Assembly: GCF_910593845.1 (NCBI RefSeq) | Contig: NZ_CAJVAS010000006.1 | Location: forward strand, 62,001-126,000 | Source: Paenibacillus solanacearum | GTDB lineage: Bacteria; Bacillota; Bacilli; Paenibacillales; NBRC-103111 | Direction: 5' to 3' | DNA: 64,000 bases | Shown: piece by piece, positions 27,734 through 36,476 of the stretch | Position numbering within the stretch: the first letter of the stretch is position 1 | Layout of the letters: every line of letters begins with the position of its first letter | Notes under the pieces: generated by a model | What the model saw: only the letters and a program-made list of their open reading frames with translations | Databases searched by the model: none | Told to the model about the DNA's origin: nothing | Made by a program: the position numbers and the translations under genes

Positions 27734-28142
27734 GGCAATCCTCCGTTCAACGAGTAGATAAGATCTTTTTTGTAGTATATCCCCTTTTGATGTCCCATCC
27801 CATACTTTTGTGTTCGTATTTCCCAGGAAATGTCGAAAAATATGTGTGATCGCTGCTTTGGCTTGACCGGCCGTGACTTAGCTCCGAAATGCAAGCGCTG
27901 GACTTCGTTGAATCCGCTTAGGCTATGACAGGATGGCGGCGGCAGCAGGCTCGGGGGGAGCAACGATGGGACGAGGATGTCTGTCCGTGTCCGGCGCCGA
28001 TTAAGGAACCGGCTGGCCTCACGAAGAAGTTAATCCTTAGCGGATTATTCCAAAGCGTAAACTTGCGTTAGAGCGAGATTTCGTGGGGCGGAACAGGGGA
28101 ACTCATTCGTAGCGAGTCACGGTGCTTACCTTGCTGTATAGC
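27734..28142. other. Non-coding stretch with no recognised content
   Basis: About 400 bases between the Toprim gene and the terminator of the SLH gene. I see no convincing reading frame with a ribosome site, no known RNA motif and no clear promoter apart from AT-rich sequence just upstream of the Toprim start. Short partial repeats are too weak to call. Confidence 0.4.
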
Positions 28143-28176
28143 AAAAAAACGGTCCGGCTGATCGCCGGACCGTTTT
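28143..28176 (-). terminator. Terminator of the SLH-protein gene
   Basis: ACGGTCCGGC and GCCGGACCGT form a ten-bp stem with a five-base loop. On the minus strand it is followed by TTTTTTTG, and on the plus strand by TTTTAC, so it may act both ways. Confidence 0.85.
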
Positions 28177-28206
28177 ACAAAAGGAGAGTGGCCGTTAAGC
28201 TGATTC

Positions 28207-29805
28207 TTAGTTGATGAATTTAGCCGTTGTGAGCAGACGCTTCAGCATTGTTGCCGATTGTGCGCGAGTCGCCGTACTGCGGGCGCCAAGCATATCGTCC
28301 GTCATGCCGTCGATGATGCCTGCTTTGATTGCGGTTGCGACTTCTTCGTTCGCCCAGACGATGCTGCTTGCATCCTTGAATTTACCAAGGAGCTGAGCCT
28401 GCTCTTCGGACGTAACGGCCGGTTTCGCACCTGCGTAGTTCAATGCGCGTACAACCATGGCCGCCAGTTCTTCGCGGTTAATCGTCGCGTTCGGCTTGAA
28501 CGTGCCGTCCTCATAGCCGTCAATCAGCTTCGCTTTGGACGCTGCGTCTACCACGCCTGCGTACCAAGCATCGGATGCGACGTCAGAGAACGTTGTGCCT
28601 GTGCTGCTGGTGGACAAGCCCAGGGAGCGTACAACCAGTGCTGCGAATTCGGCGCGGGTGATGCTGCGCTCAGGCTCGAACGTCGTGTCTGTCACGCCGT
28701 CTACAACCAGTTTGTTCGCGAGCAGCGTGATGTAGTTTTGCGCCCAGTGCCCGTTAATGTCGCCAAATGTTTTGCTCGTTTCGATCACGGCATAGATGCT
28801 GCTGCCGTTACGCTTGATCAGCGCTTCCTTCTCGGAGAACAATGCCGGAACGAAGCTGAACTTGCTTGTTGCCGGATCGTACAATACAGCTGTCGTTTGT
28901 CCCGGGTTGACTGCTTTCACCATCGGAAGCACTCGACTGATGTAATTGCTGCCAAAGTCGACCGCCACTTTATTGTCTTCTTTGCCAAGGCCTGTGATGC
29001 TGAAATCGACAATGGAGCTGACGAGCGTGCCGCCGATTGCGTTTGCAGCAGCATTCACTGCATTGGTCGTTGCGTCGTCTGCTTTGCTGATGGATGCTTT
29101 GATGATCAGTTCATCAACGGTTACATTCAGCTTCGCTGCCAGATCGTCCAGCTTCAGTACGTTCAGCGGAAGATTGTATGTACCGGTGCTGTTCGTAATC
29201 TTCAGCATTTTATCCGGATTCGAGACAAAGTTTACGAGTGCTTTGGCCGGAATCAGGACGAAATCGCCGTTCAGCGACAGCGTGACCGTATCGTACTTCT
29301 CAAACGAGTCTTTCAGCCGGTCGGCGTTAACGGAACCGTCGGCATATACGATAATGGTCTCGGAACCGGACATCCAGCCGCCGCCTCCGCCGCCTCCACC
29401 ACCAATAATACCGCCGCCGCCGGTCGGAGGCGTGCTGGTCCGGTAAACGGCTTTATAAACCGAATCCGTGATGGCTTCGCCATAGACGGACGAACCTACA
29501 GGGCCGTACAAATTAATGTAATCATAAGTGCCGAGCCCCGATGCGGTAAACTTGTAGTTGTAAACCCCGTCGTACACGCTGTAAGTCACATCGGTTACGT
29601 TAAGCTGGGTGCCGCTTGGGCTGTACATATAAACTTGCGAATTGACGCTGTAAACGTCGGAATAGACCGTACCGGTCACGGTTCCGTTCTCGTACTTCAC
29701 ATCTTTAAACCCCGATGCGGCGAAGGCGAGTACCGGAAGCATAATCGAGATGATCAGCATCATCACGGTTACTTGCGCTGTCTTTTTAAAAACAGCTGGC
29801 TTCAT
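28207..29805 (-). CDS. S-layer-homology (SLH) domain cell-surface protein
   Basis: A 532-residue secreted protein. A signal peptide (to about AFAAS, residue 27) leads into a beta-rich N-terminal domain, a low-complexity Gly/Pro linker near residues 130-145 with nine consecutive Gly, a central domain of unknown type, and three C-terminal SLH repeats (from about residue 340: DINGHWAQNYI, DVASDAWYAGVV, ASSIVWANEEV). SLH repeats bind pyruvylated secondary wall polymer, so the protein sits on the wall surface. I start at ATG 29805 (AGGAGTGA upstream), but a stronger AAGGAGGTGA precedes an in-frame TTG at 29871, which would add 22 residues. What the N-terminal region binds is not clear. Confidence 0.88.
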   Translation of the reverse strand: MKPAVFKKTAQVTVMMLIISIMLPVLAFAASGFKDVKYENGTVTGTVYSDVYSVNSQVYMYSPSGTQLNVTDVTYSVYDGVYNYKFTASGLGTYDYINLYGPVGSSVYGEAITDSVYKAVYRTSTPPTGGGGIIGGGGGGGGGWMSGSETIIVYADGSVNADRLKDSFEKYDTVTLSLNGDFVLIPAKALVNFVSNPDKMLKITNSTGTYNLPLNVLKLDDLAAKLNVTVDELIIKASISKADDATTNAVNAAANAIGGTLVSSIVDFSITGLGKEDNKVAVDFGSNYISRVLPMVKAVNPGQTTAVLYDPATSKFSFVPALFSEKEALIKRNGSSIYAVIETSKTFGDINGHWAQNYITLLANKLVVDGVTDTTFEPERSITRAEFAALVVRSLGLSTSSTGTTFSDVASDAWYAGVVDAASKAKLIDGYEDGTFKPNATINREELAAMVVRALNYAGAKPAVTSEEQAQLLGKFKDASSIVWANEEVATAIKAGIIDGMTDDMLGARSTATRAQSATMLKRLLTTAKFIN

Positions 29806-30123
29806 GCAGGATTCACTCCTATCTCTTTGGGCAAATAGTTTCTTATTGCGATAATCAGGCTTCCTCGACAAATGTATTTCACCTCCTTTGCGGTGTTCCA
29901 TATAGATGGTTCGAAGCGGACAAGTATTTTCTGTCCTGGCTGGCAAAAATTACTAAGCCGCCTTTTCAGCTCGCAATCAGTACTTAACCGGGACGGCCCG
30001 CTGCTAAACATCTCGACAGAGTGAAACGCACAACATTTCGCAAAGGTTGCGGTCATTTTCGATTTTTGAACTAAAGTACCAGGAACATCAGACCCGGGCA
30101 CTACCTTTTTTTCGATTTTGGGC
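29806..30123 (-). other. Upstream leader region of the SLH gene
   Basis: About 320 bases upstream of the SLH gene. It contains a near-perfect ribosome site (AAGGAGGTGA, near 29880) before an in-frame TTG, and GC-rich inverted segments further up. I see no recognisable riboswitch and no strong promoter. The length would allow a long untranslated leader. Confidence 0.35.
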
Positions 30124-30157
30124 CAAAAGAAAGCCCCGACCGCAAGGCGGCAGGGGC
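30124..30157 (-). terminator. Terminator of the MFS permease gene
   Basis: GCCCC..CCGC and GCGG..GGGGC form an interrupted stem (30133-30157). On the minus strand the tail is TTTCTTTTGG. Confidence 0.7.
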
Positions 30158-30212
30158 GGGCTGATGGACTAAGACGGGATGACGAGATTTGTCGAAAGAT
30201 ATAGCTGCGGCG

Positions 30213-31379
30213 TTAAGCGCGAACCGTTCGGCTGATCCGGTTGATCGGAAGCAGGCAGAGCGAAAGCATCAGAAACAGGAACGCGATGAAATACGGCGAT
30301 GTATGCGTCCGCACTTGTCCGGCAACAATGGGGCCTATAAAGGCGCCGATCGAGTACGAAATCGATAAAATGGAGAAGACGCGCCCGTATTTGTTCGAGC
30401 TGGTCACACTGGCAAGAAATGAAGCGATCGCCGGGAAAATGACCCCTTTGGCCATGCCGATCAAGAACAGCGAGGCGGAGACGGGAAGCGGCCAATGCAC
30501 CGACATGCCGAAGAAGACAAGCGCCAATGCCAGGCTGCCGAAGGATGTTCTCAAGACCGGAGATACGCGGCTGAGAAACAGCATACTCAGCGTAACGAGC
30601 GACCCAAGGCTGATCAGCGAGAAAAAGACGCCGGACGTGACAATGGAGCCGTGTGTTTCTTTCATGAGCGGCAGCTCGAAAAACAAGATGCCCTGGGAGC
30701 ATGAAATGCCGAGCGGAACGGCGTAGAACAGCCATGGAATCCGGCTTGACGGATCGCCGAGCGCAGGATTGCCCGGCGGCAGTGCGGCTGCCGCCCCGTG
30801 CGGGGCGAACATCTCTGCCGCGGCCTGCTTGTACTGCTGTTCGTTGACGCCGAACCAGGCGAGGATACCGGTCACGATCAGGACCCATCCCAGAAACGTA
30901 AAGGATGCGGCAAAGCCGAACTCCGCGACGAGAAAAGCGCCGGCTGCAGGACTGAGCACGGAAGCGATCGTATGCACCATCCCGTTGCCGGCCATCAGCT
31001 TTCCTTGCTGCACATGATCCTTGGCGATTTTCGCCAGCAGCGTCAGGCAGGCCGGCGATAAAAAAGCGAGCACGAATCCGCTGATGGAACGAATGATCAA
31101 AAGGTCCCACGGATCGGTGACGCGGGATTGAATTAGGAGGACGATTCCTGCTACAATCAGGCTGAATACAATAAATGCTTTGCTGCCGTACTTGTCGACG
31201 CCGTAGCCTGCAATCAGATTGCCGGGCAAATGGGTAATCGAGTACACGCCCAGAATGAGTCCGATGAAGGACGGCGCAGCCCCCAGAGATATGGCAAATG
31301 GAGAAAGAATCGGATACTGCGCATGCAGGTCGAAGAAGGCTACGAACATAAACAAGTACAGCCATACAGCGGTTTTCAC
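30213..31379 (-). CDS. Major facilitator superfamily permease
   Basis: A 388-residue, 12-helix transporter. The loop between helices 2 and 3 reads GYGVDKYGSKAFIV, a GxxxDRxGRR-like MFS signature, and the protein falls into two similar halves around a cytoplasmic loop near residue 190 (AAEMFAPHGAAAA). The type resembles drug-efflux MFS carriers of the YfkF/NarK-unrelated group; the substrate is unknown. I start at GTG 31379 because GAGGTGA sits six bases upstream; two ATG codons at 31397-31400 lack a ribosome site. Divergent from the small protein gene at 31482. Confidence 0.85.
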   Translation of the reverse strand: MKTAVWLYLFMFVAFFDLHAQYPILSPFAISLGAAPSFIGLILGVYSITHLPGNLIAGYGVDKYGSKAFIVFSLIVAGIVLLIQSRVTDPWDLLIIRSISGFVLAFLSPACLTLLAKIAKDHVQQGKLMAGNGMVHTIASVLSPAAGAFLVAEFGFAASFTFLGWVLIVTGILAWFGVNEQQYKQAAAEMFAPHGAAAALPPGNPALGDPSSRIPWLFYAVPLGISCSQGILFFELPLMKETHGSIVTSGVFFSLISLGSLVTLSMLFLSRVSPVLRTSFGSLALALVFFGMSVHWPLPVSASLFLIGMAKGVIFPAIASFLASVTSSNKYGRVFSILSISYSIGAFIGPIVAGQVRTHTSPYFIAFLFLMLSLCLLPINRISRTVRA

Positions 31380-31481
31380 CCAAATCACCTCACACATCAT
31401 TGTTGGTTGTCCGTTGCCTATCCTTACTACGTTTACGCCTGCGGGGGCCGGAATAGTACAAGTTTTTTGAAGGGGGAGCCC

Positions 31482-31631
31482 ATGGATACGCTTGTAGTAG
31501 CGGTCCTGACTATCGTCGTGCTTCTGGCGCTGCTGAGGCTGAGAAGGACATTCCGCCATTCGCAGCGGGACCGGAGCGACGAAATCCAGCGAAAGCTGGC
31601 GGAACTGCGGAAAAAAAGAGATGAAGAGTAA
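31482..31631 (+). CDS. Small single-pass membrane protein (49 residues)
   Basis: A 49-residue protein starting at ATG 31482 behind GAAGGGGGAG. It has one hydrophobic helix (about residues 4-20, VVAVLTIVVLLALL) and then a highly charged Arg/Glu/Lys tail (residues 20-49) that could form a helix or coiled coil. I do not recognise a family. It is followed 54 bases later, on the same strand, by two other poorly known membrane-protein genes, so the three may be one operon. Confidence 0.6.
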   Translation: MDTLVVAVLTIVVLLALLRLRRTFRHSQRDRSDEIQRKLAELRKKRDEE

Positions 31632-31685
31632 AAGGAAATTATTGTATGATGAGTAACAGATGCGCATGAGCTCAATGAGGGAGAG

Positions 31686-32126
31686 ATGGCTTTGGATTTT
31701 TTAACAGCCTTTTTGGCGGAACGCTGGTACATTATTTTGGGGGCGCTCATCGTTTTATTCCTGGTCATAAAAATCGTGAAGACGGTGATCAAATGGGTCA
31801 TCGTGCTGGCGATTGTCGCCGGGCTGTTTTTCTATGGCGCGAGCTACAAAGATCAGCTGCTTGAGCTTGGCACGACGGTAGGCGCCAAGGTCGCCGCCGA
31901 AGCGAAGACGCAGGCGATGAACGCGATCGGCCAGGAAGTGAAGGAAGCGAAATATTCGCAAAATGCCGACGGCTCGTTCACGATCATGACCAAGAGCGTG
32001 AAGGTCGAAGGTAAGCCCGGCGCCGCGGAGGTGCAGGTGACGTTCATGAATCAGACGTTCACCGTGAAGGTGGACGATATGGTGAAAACGTTCATAGAAC
32101 AGGCGAAGAAGAACGCGGGCATGTAG
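31686..32126 (+). CDS. Hypothetical membrane protein
   Basis: A 146-residue protein with two close hydrophobic segments (about residues 13-31 and 34-50), a helical linker rich in Ala and Lys/Glu, and a C-terminal part of about 60 residues with alternating beta-type pattern (SFTIMTKSVKVEG, EVQVTFMNQTFTVKV). I do not recognise a family. GGGAGAG precedes the ATG. The layout fits an anchored protein with a small folded domain; its side of the membrane is unclear. The gene lies between the 49-residue membrane protein and the transglutaminase-like protein. Confidence 0.7.
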   Translation: MALDFLTAFLAERWYIILGALIVLFLVIKIVKTVIKWVIVLAIVAGLFFYGASYKDQLLELGTTVGAKVAAEAKTQAMNAIGQEVKEAKYSQNADGSFTIMTKSVKVEGKPGAAEVQVTFMNQTFTVKVDDMVKTFIEQAKKNAGM

Positions 32127-32187
32127 AGAGACACAATGTTACGAGTTTCCTGTTCATATCGGATGCCGTGAAAAGGAGGGGGAGCGG

Positions 32188-33339
32188 ATGGGCGTTTGGC
32201 AGCAGCTGCAGCAGTGGAACTGGATTACGGTGATGATCAGCGTCGTTATGATCGCGTCGGTTGTGCAGGGGCTCGTCCGCGGCGCTTCCTCCTCCGCCAG
32301 ACGATTGCTGCTTATGGTGATGGAAGGAGCGGTAACGGTGGTCAGCTTATTTCTCGCTTGGAAGCTCAGCAGCTGGCTGTCGCCCATGCTGCAAGCCTTT
32401 CTAATCGGACTGAACATCGTCATTCCATCCGAAGCGCTCGGGTTCTGGAAGCAGCTGTACTATACCTTGATTACCGCGATCCGCGATTTCTCGCTGCTGC
32501 GCTTCAGCTTATTGTTCGTGCTGGGCTACGGCGCGATTAAGCAGATCGTCTACCGGATCGTCGATCCGGTGTTGGATCGCTGGGAGGCGCTCCGCAGTGA
32601 CCGGAGCAAGCTCGGGGAAGGAACGCCGTCCTTGCTCAGCAGCCTGATCGGCGGCGTACTCGGCGCGGTGACCGGCTTGGGCCGGGGGATGGTGATGATC
32701 GCGGCGCTGTTCGTCGTTACGACGCTGTTCCCGCAAACACCGGCGGCGGGCTACATTCAGGCCTCCTCGATTTACCAGAAAGGCGCGAAGGAAGTGATCG
32801 AGCCGGCCGCAGGCGAGTTCATTTCAAGCCGACTGCCCGTGTTTACCCGTGCGGTGGAGCAGGAATTCGCCAACATTTTGCAGCGCAAATACGAGGTGCT
32901 GGACGCCAAAGTCCCGCCGGATATTGCGCTGGCGGCGAAGGAGGTCGCGGCGGGCGCGAAGACGGATGAAGAGAAGGCGAAGCTGTTGTACCGGTGGGTC
33001 GGCACACGCGTGAAGTACGACTGGGACAAGGTCAAGCTGTATGAAGAGCAGCGCATCTGGAAAGAGCAGACGCCGGAAGAGACGTTCCATTCGAAGAAAG
33101 GCGTGTGCATCGACTATTCCCGGTTGTACGCGGTCATGGCCCGGTCGGTCGGCTTGGAAGTCAAGGTCGTAACCGGACTCGGGTATGACGGCCGCGGCGG
33201 GTACGGCCCCCACGCCTGGAACGAAGTATATTTGTCGGAAAGCAATGAATGGGTGCCGCTCGATTCGACATGGGTGGCGAGCGGTGGCAACTGGTTCAAT
33301 CCGCCGAACTTCAAAGACACACATATTAAAGAAACGTAA
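32188..33339 (+). CDS. Membrane protein with CvpA-like N-half and transglutaminase-like C-half
   Basis: A 383-residue protein. Residues about 10-195 contain four membrane helices with the GLVRG and AVTGLGRG turns that recall CvpA-family proteins. Residues about 240-375 form a transglutaminase-like cysteine-protease fold with the expected triad Cys 307 (KKGVCIDYS), His 342 (PHAWNEV) and Asp 359 (PLDSTW). The family can cross-link, cleave or bind peptides; the reaction here is unknown. AAAGGAGGGGGAG is a very strong ribosome site. A CvpA-transglutaminase fusion in a run of orphan membrane proteins suggests an envelope role, by inference. Confidence 0.8.
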   Translation: MGVWQQLQQWNWITVMISVVMIASVVQGLVRGASSSARRLLLMVMEGAVTVVSLFLAWKLSSWLSPMLQAFLIGLNIVIPSEALGFWKQLYYTLITAIRDFSLLRFSLLFVLGYGAIKQIVYRIVDPVLDRWEALRSDRSKLGEGTPSLLSSLIGGVLGAVTGLGRGMVMIAALFVVTTLFPQTPAAGYIQASSIYQKGAKEVIEPAAGEFISSRLPVFTRAVEQEFANILQRKYEVLDAKVPPDIALAAKEVAAGAKTDEEKAKLLYRWVGTRVKYDWDKVKLYEEQRIWKEQTPEETFHSKKGVCIDYSRLYAVMARSVGLEVKVVTGLGYDGRGGYGPHAWNEVYLSESNEWVPLDSTWVASGGNWFNPPNFKDTHIKET

Positions 33340-33401
33340 GCCGAAGCACACTGGAGCCAGTCGGAAGGGTCGCAAGAGAGACCGTCTCCGGCTTTTCTTT
33401 T
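33338..33401 (+). terminator. Likely terminator after the transglutaminase-like gene
   Basis: A broken stem pairs AAGCCG with CGGCTT, GGAG with CTCC and GGTC with GACC, followed by TTTCTTTT. It starts at the stop codon of the gene. Confidence 0.5.
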
Positions 33402-33477
33402 GCGCGCGAAAAAGTTATGGTAAACTAGAAAAGATGAGCAGGGCCGGTTAACCGGTCAGATACGAGGTGAAGCATCG

Positions 33478-34191
33478 ATGGTCAAGTCACTCCGCGACTA
33501 TAAAGCGATATTTTTCGACGTAGGCGATACGTTAATTACGATCCCCGCCGCGCGCGTCATTATGCAGCAGTATTTGGCAAGCAAGGCGATGCACCGGGGA
33601 GAGGAGCAGATCGGTGAACTTTTTACCGAAGCGTTCCGTCTATTTTATTACGGCAAACAGCTGGATCCGTTCGAGGTATGCACGCCGGAATCGGACAGGG
33701 CATTCTGGGTCAAGCTGTATCACTATATACTTCAGCGATTGGGCGTGGACGAGGAGCAATGGACCGAAGAACAGGTGCATCAATGCTGCCACGAGCTGTA
33801 TCATTTGTTTACCGCGCCGGAGCAGTATGCGCTGTTTGAGGATGTGAAGGAATGCATCGAACGATTAAGCCGGGAAGGCTACAAGCTCGGCATTATTTCG
33901 AACTTTGCCCCGACGCTCTCATCCATCCTGGAGCATAAAGGGATCCTGCATTACTTCGATCCCGTCATCGTGTCGACCGAGGTCGGCCTCGAGAAACCGG
34001 ACCCGGCGATTTTCAGTCTGGCGCTCGAGCGGTCGGGACTGGAAGCGCGGGATGTGCTGTATATCGGCGACCACGACCGCAATGACATTTGGGCGCCGGC
34101 CCAGGTCGGCATTGATGCCGTGAAAATCAAACGCTATGATTACCATACAGGAGAGGGCATCCACTCCCTTCGCGAATTGTTCGCACTGTAA
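33478..34191 (+). CDS. HAD-superfamily hydrolase
   Basis: A 237-residue phosphatase-like protein. Motif I is FFDVGDTL (nucleophile Asp 14; the usual second Asp is replaced by Gly, with Asp 17 next, as in several HAD subfamilies), a helical cap covers about residues 20-110, motif II is IISNFAP, motif III Lys is in GLEKPDPAIF, and motif IV is YIGDHDRNDIWAP. The cap type and motifs suit a small-metabolite phosphatase such as YsaA/YjjG relatives. The substrate is unknown. It lies 24 bases before a penicillin-binding protein gene, so co-transcription is likely. Start: ATG 33478 with GAGGTGA. Confidence 0.88.
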   Translation: MVKSLRDYKAIFFDVGDTLITIPAARVIMQQYLASKAMHRGEEQIGELFTEAFRLFYYGKQLDPFEVCTPESDRAFWVKLYHYILQRLGVDEEQWTEEQVHQCCHELYHLFTAPEQYALFEDVKECIERLSREGYKLGIISNFAPTLSSILEHKGILHYFDPVIVSTEVGLEKPDPAIFSLALERSGLEARDVLYIGDHDRNDIWAPAQVGIDAVKIKRYDYHTGEGIHSLRELFAL

Positions 34192-34215
34192 TCCCAGTAA
34201 AGGAGTTTCAGTCTC

Positions 34216-36273
34216 ATGAAGAAGCCTGTTGTCATGGACGACCCGCAGAAGCAGGAGCATAACAAGCGCCGGCAGTTTACGTTTCGGATCAACCTGTTCT
34301 TTTTCTTTACGTTTTTCCTGTTTTCCGTTCTCATCGTAAGGCTGGCGATGCTGCAGTTCGTGGAAGGCCACGAGATGAAGGCGGAGAAAGCGGCTCGAAA
34401 TAAAGCGGACACGCCAATCCCCCCGATTCGCGGCAATATTTATGACCGTGGAGGAGCCCCGATTGCTTACACGACCTCGACGCAGTCGCTGTATTTCCGA
34501 ATTGAGCAGGAGCAGCCGAAGGAAGAAGTGATTTGGCTCGCCAACGAGCTGGCCAGAATTTTCGCCGAATACGGCGTTTCTACGCCGAAGCCGCTCACGG
34601 CCGAGGATATTATCAAGGCCATGGATGTCGGCTATGATTTGGACCAGAACAAAACGACGGCTCCAAGTTATTTCGCCGTGCCACGGCGGCTTAAGTCCGG
34701 TTTGTCCGAGAAAGAGATGGCGTACATTTACGAGCATCGCGACGAGCTGAAATGGCTGGAGATTACCGAAGAAAGCATACGGACTTACGACCAGGATACG
34801 ACGCCGGCCGTGCAGCTTGTCGGTTATATGCGTCCGTTCTCGGCGGCAAGGGAGCCGAAGTACGGCTTGCCGTTCTATAAAGACAAGAAGTCCGAAGGAT
34901 ATCTCGATACGGAGGATGTCGGCTACGACGGCATCGAGCTGATGTACCAGGAGGAGCTGCGCGGCAAGAACGGGTACAAGACGTATCCGGTGAACGCGTC
35001 GCAAAAAATTATCGGCAAAGTCGAAATCACGAAGCCGATCAAAGGCAACAACTTGTTCTTGACGCTCGACAAAAACGTGCAGCTCATCACCGAGCAGGCG
35101 ATCGTCGATCACCTCAAGTGGCTCAAGGGACCGGAGGCGCGCAACAACCCGTACGCGAATAAGGGACGTAATGCGGTGGCCGGCTACGCGGTGGCGATGG
35201 AAGTGGACACGGGGAAAGTGGTTGCAATGGCGAGTATGCCGGACTACGATCCGACCGTATGGTTCGGCGGTATCCCGCAGGCGGAGTACGAGCGGATCAA
35301 ACCGTTTATTAATAACGGAACGATCACAACGGCTTACCCGGATTACCCGGACGCCGAGCTGGCCAAGCATCCGACCTCGATCGTGTATATGGGCTCGGTC
35401 GTCAAGCCGCTGTCCGTGCTGATCGGCTTGAACGAGGGGCTGTTTACGACGTCGCAGAAATACAACGATACCGGCGTCTTCTATTACGGGAAAGACAACA
35501 ATGCGCGGCTTTCTAACTCGGATAGTGCCGCGTGGGGCAACATCAACGCCACGGAGGCGATCCGCCGCTCTTCCAATACGTTCATGTCGGCGATGATCGG
35601 TAATGCGCTTTACTTGCGCAACGGCAATAAGGCGGTCGAGCTGTGGGAGACATATTTGGGTAAATTCGGCTTGGGCGTGTCGACCGGAAGCGGACTGCCG
35701 CGAGAATACGCAGGACTCAGCGAGTTCAAGACGAACACGAAGGAAACGGTGCAATCCCGTATGGTATTCGCCTCGTGGGGCCAGAACGAAAAATATACAA
35801 CCTTGCAGATTGCCCAGTATGCAACGACGCTGGCGACGCGCGGCAAACGACTGAAACCGCAGTTTGTGGATAGGATCGAGACGTACGAAGGAGAACTGGT
35901 CAAAAAATTCGACGAGGCGGAAGTGCTGGACGAGACGACGTTCCCGAAGTCGTATTGGGATGCGGTCATTACCGGCATGAAGCAGGTCGGTGTCCAAGGC
36001 TTCGATGGATTTCCTTACGAAATCGCCAGAAAGACGGGAACGTCCACGCAGCGCGTCGGCGGCGGTAAGGAAGTCGATAACGCGGTATTTCTCGCCTTTG
36101 CTCCGGCGGATAATCCGAAGCTGGCCGTAGCGGTCGTCGTGCCGGAAGGCGGGTTCGGTTCGTGGGGCGCAGCGCCGATCGCGCGCAAAATTTTCGATGC
36201 GTACGATCAATATGTCGGACTGGACGGCGTACCGAAAGGAACTTCGGCAGGGACCGGCACGAAAAAGCCGTAA
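34216..36273 (+). CDS. Class B penicillin-binding protein (PBP2, PbpA/PbpH-like transpeptidase)
   Basis: A 685-residue membrane-anchored D,D-transpeptidase. A helix at about residues 24-45 is followed by the dimerisation domain, which opens with the conserved IPPIRGNIYDRGG, and by the transpeptidase domain. Active-site motifs are SVVK (Ser 394, Lys 397), SSN (452-454) and KTG (606-608). Class B enzymes of this length make side-wall or division peptidoglycan cross-links with an SEDS partner; the absence of PASTA repeats argues against a PBP2B/SpoVD type. AAAGGAG precedes the ATG. A good terminator follows. Confidence 0.9.
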   Translation: MKKPVVMDDPQKQEHNKRRQFTFRINLFFFFTFFLFSVLIVRLAMLQFVEGHEMKAEKAARNKADTPIPPIRGNIYDRGGAPIAYTTSTQSLYFRIEQEQPKEEVIWLANELARIFAEYGVSTPKPLTAEDIIKAMDVGYDLDQNKTTAPSYFAVPRRLKSGLSEKEMAYIYEHRDELKWLEITEESIRTYDQDTTPAVQLVGYMRPFSAAREPKYGLPFYKDKKSEGYLDTEDVGYDGIELMYQEELRGKNGYKTYPVNASQKIIGKVEITKPIKGNNLFLTLDKNVQLITEQAIVDHLKWLKGPEARNNPYANKGRNAVAGYAVAMEVDTGKVVAMASMPDYDPTVWFGGIPQAEYERIKPFINNGTITTAYPDYPDAELAKHPTSIVYMGSVVKPLSVLIGLNEGLFTTSQKYNDTGVFYYGKDNNARLSNSDSAAWGNINATEAIRRSSNTFMSAMIGNALYLRNGNKAVELWETYLGKFGLGVSTGSGLPREYAGLSEFKTNTKETVQSRMVFASWGQNEKYTTLQIAQYATTLATRGKRLKPQFVDRIETYEGELVKKFDEAEVLDETTFPKSYWDAVITGMKQVGVQGFDGFPYEIARKTGTSTQRVGGGKEVDNAVFLAFAPADNPKLAVAVVVPEGGFGSWGAAPIARKIFDAYDQYVGLDGVPKGTSAGTGTKKP

Positions 36274-36286
36274 ACGGCACCGTAGA

Positions 36287-36323
36287 GAAATCTCCTGATT
36301 AAAACGGGAGATTTCTTTTTTTT
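36287..36323 (+). terminator. Terminator of the HAD-PBP unit
   Basis: AAATCTCC and GGGAGATTT form an eight-bp stem with a ten-base loop and run into TTTTTTTT. Confidence 0.88.
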
Positions 36324-36330
36324 AAATTAA

Positions 36331-36350
36331 ATGTTGCACTAAGGAAACAT
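36331..36350. promoter_or_regulatory. MntR-like operator
   Basis: ATGTTGCACTAAGGAAACAT is an imperfect palindrome resembling Bacillus MntR sites (TTTGCC..AAGGNAAA type). It overlaps the -35 and spacer of the mnt promoter, as expected for repression when Mn is plentiful. Zur or another metal regulator is not excluded. Confidence 0.55.
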
Positions 36351-36363
36351 ATTTGTATATAAT
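36334..36363 (+). promoter_or_regulatory. Promoter of the metal-importer operon
   Basis: TTGCAC (36334-36339), an 18-base spacer and TATAAT (36358-36363). The start codon is about 110 bases downstream, leaving a leader without a recognisable riboswitch. Confidence 0.6.
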
Positions 36364-36476
36364 TAAAATATAGTCATTTAGCAAACAAATGTTGTCTTGG
36401 CTAAAAAAGAAGGTATGAGACAACATTCGCAAGTGTATAGATGGTCATATGATAAAAAGGTTGGGAGTGTAAAATC

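Noticed and set aside
33514..33540. Broken HAD motif I (DVGDTL)
   Set aside because: The Gly in the second acidic position is found in several working HAD subfamilies, so I do not call the gene defective.
33919..36210. 763-codon minus-strand frame opposite the PBP gene
   Set aside because: Complementary to a fully conserved penicillin-binding protein with all active-site motifs; composition is typical of a shadow frame in GC-rich DNA.
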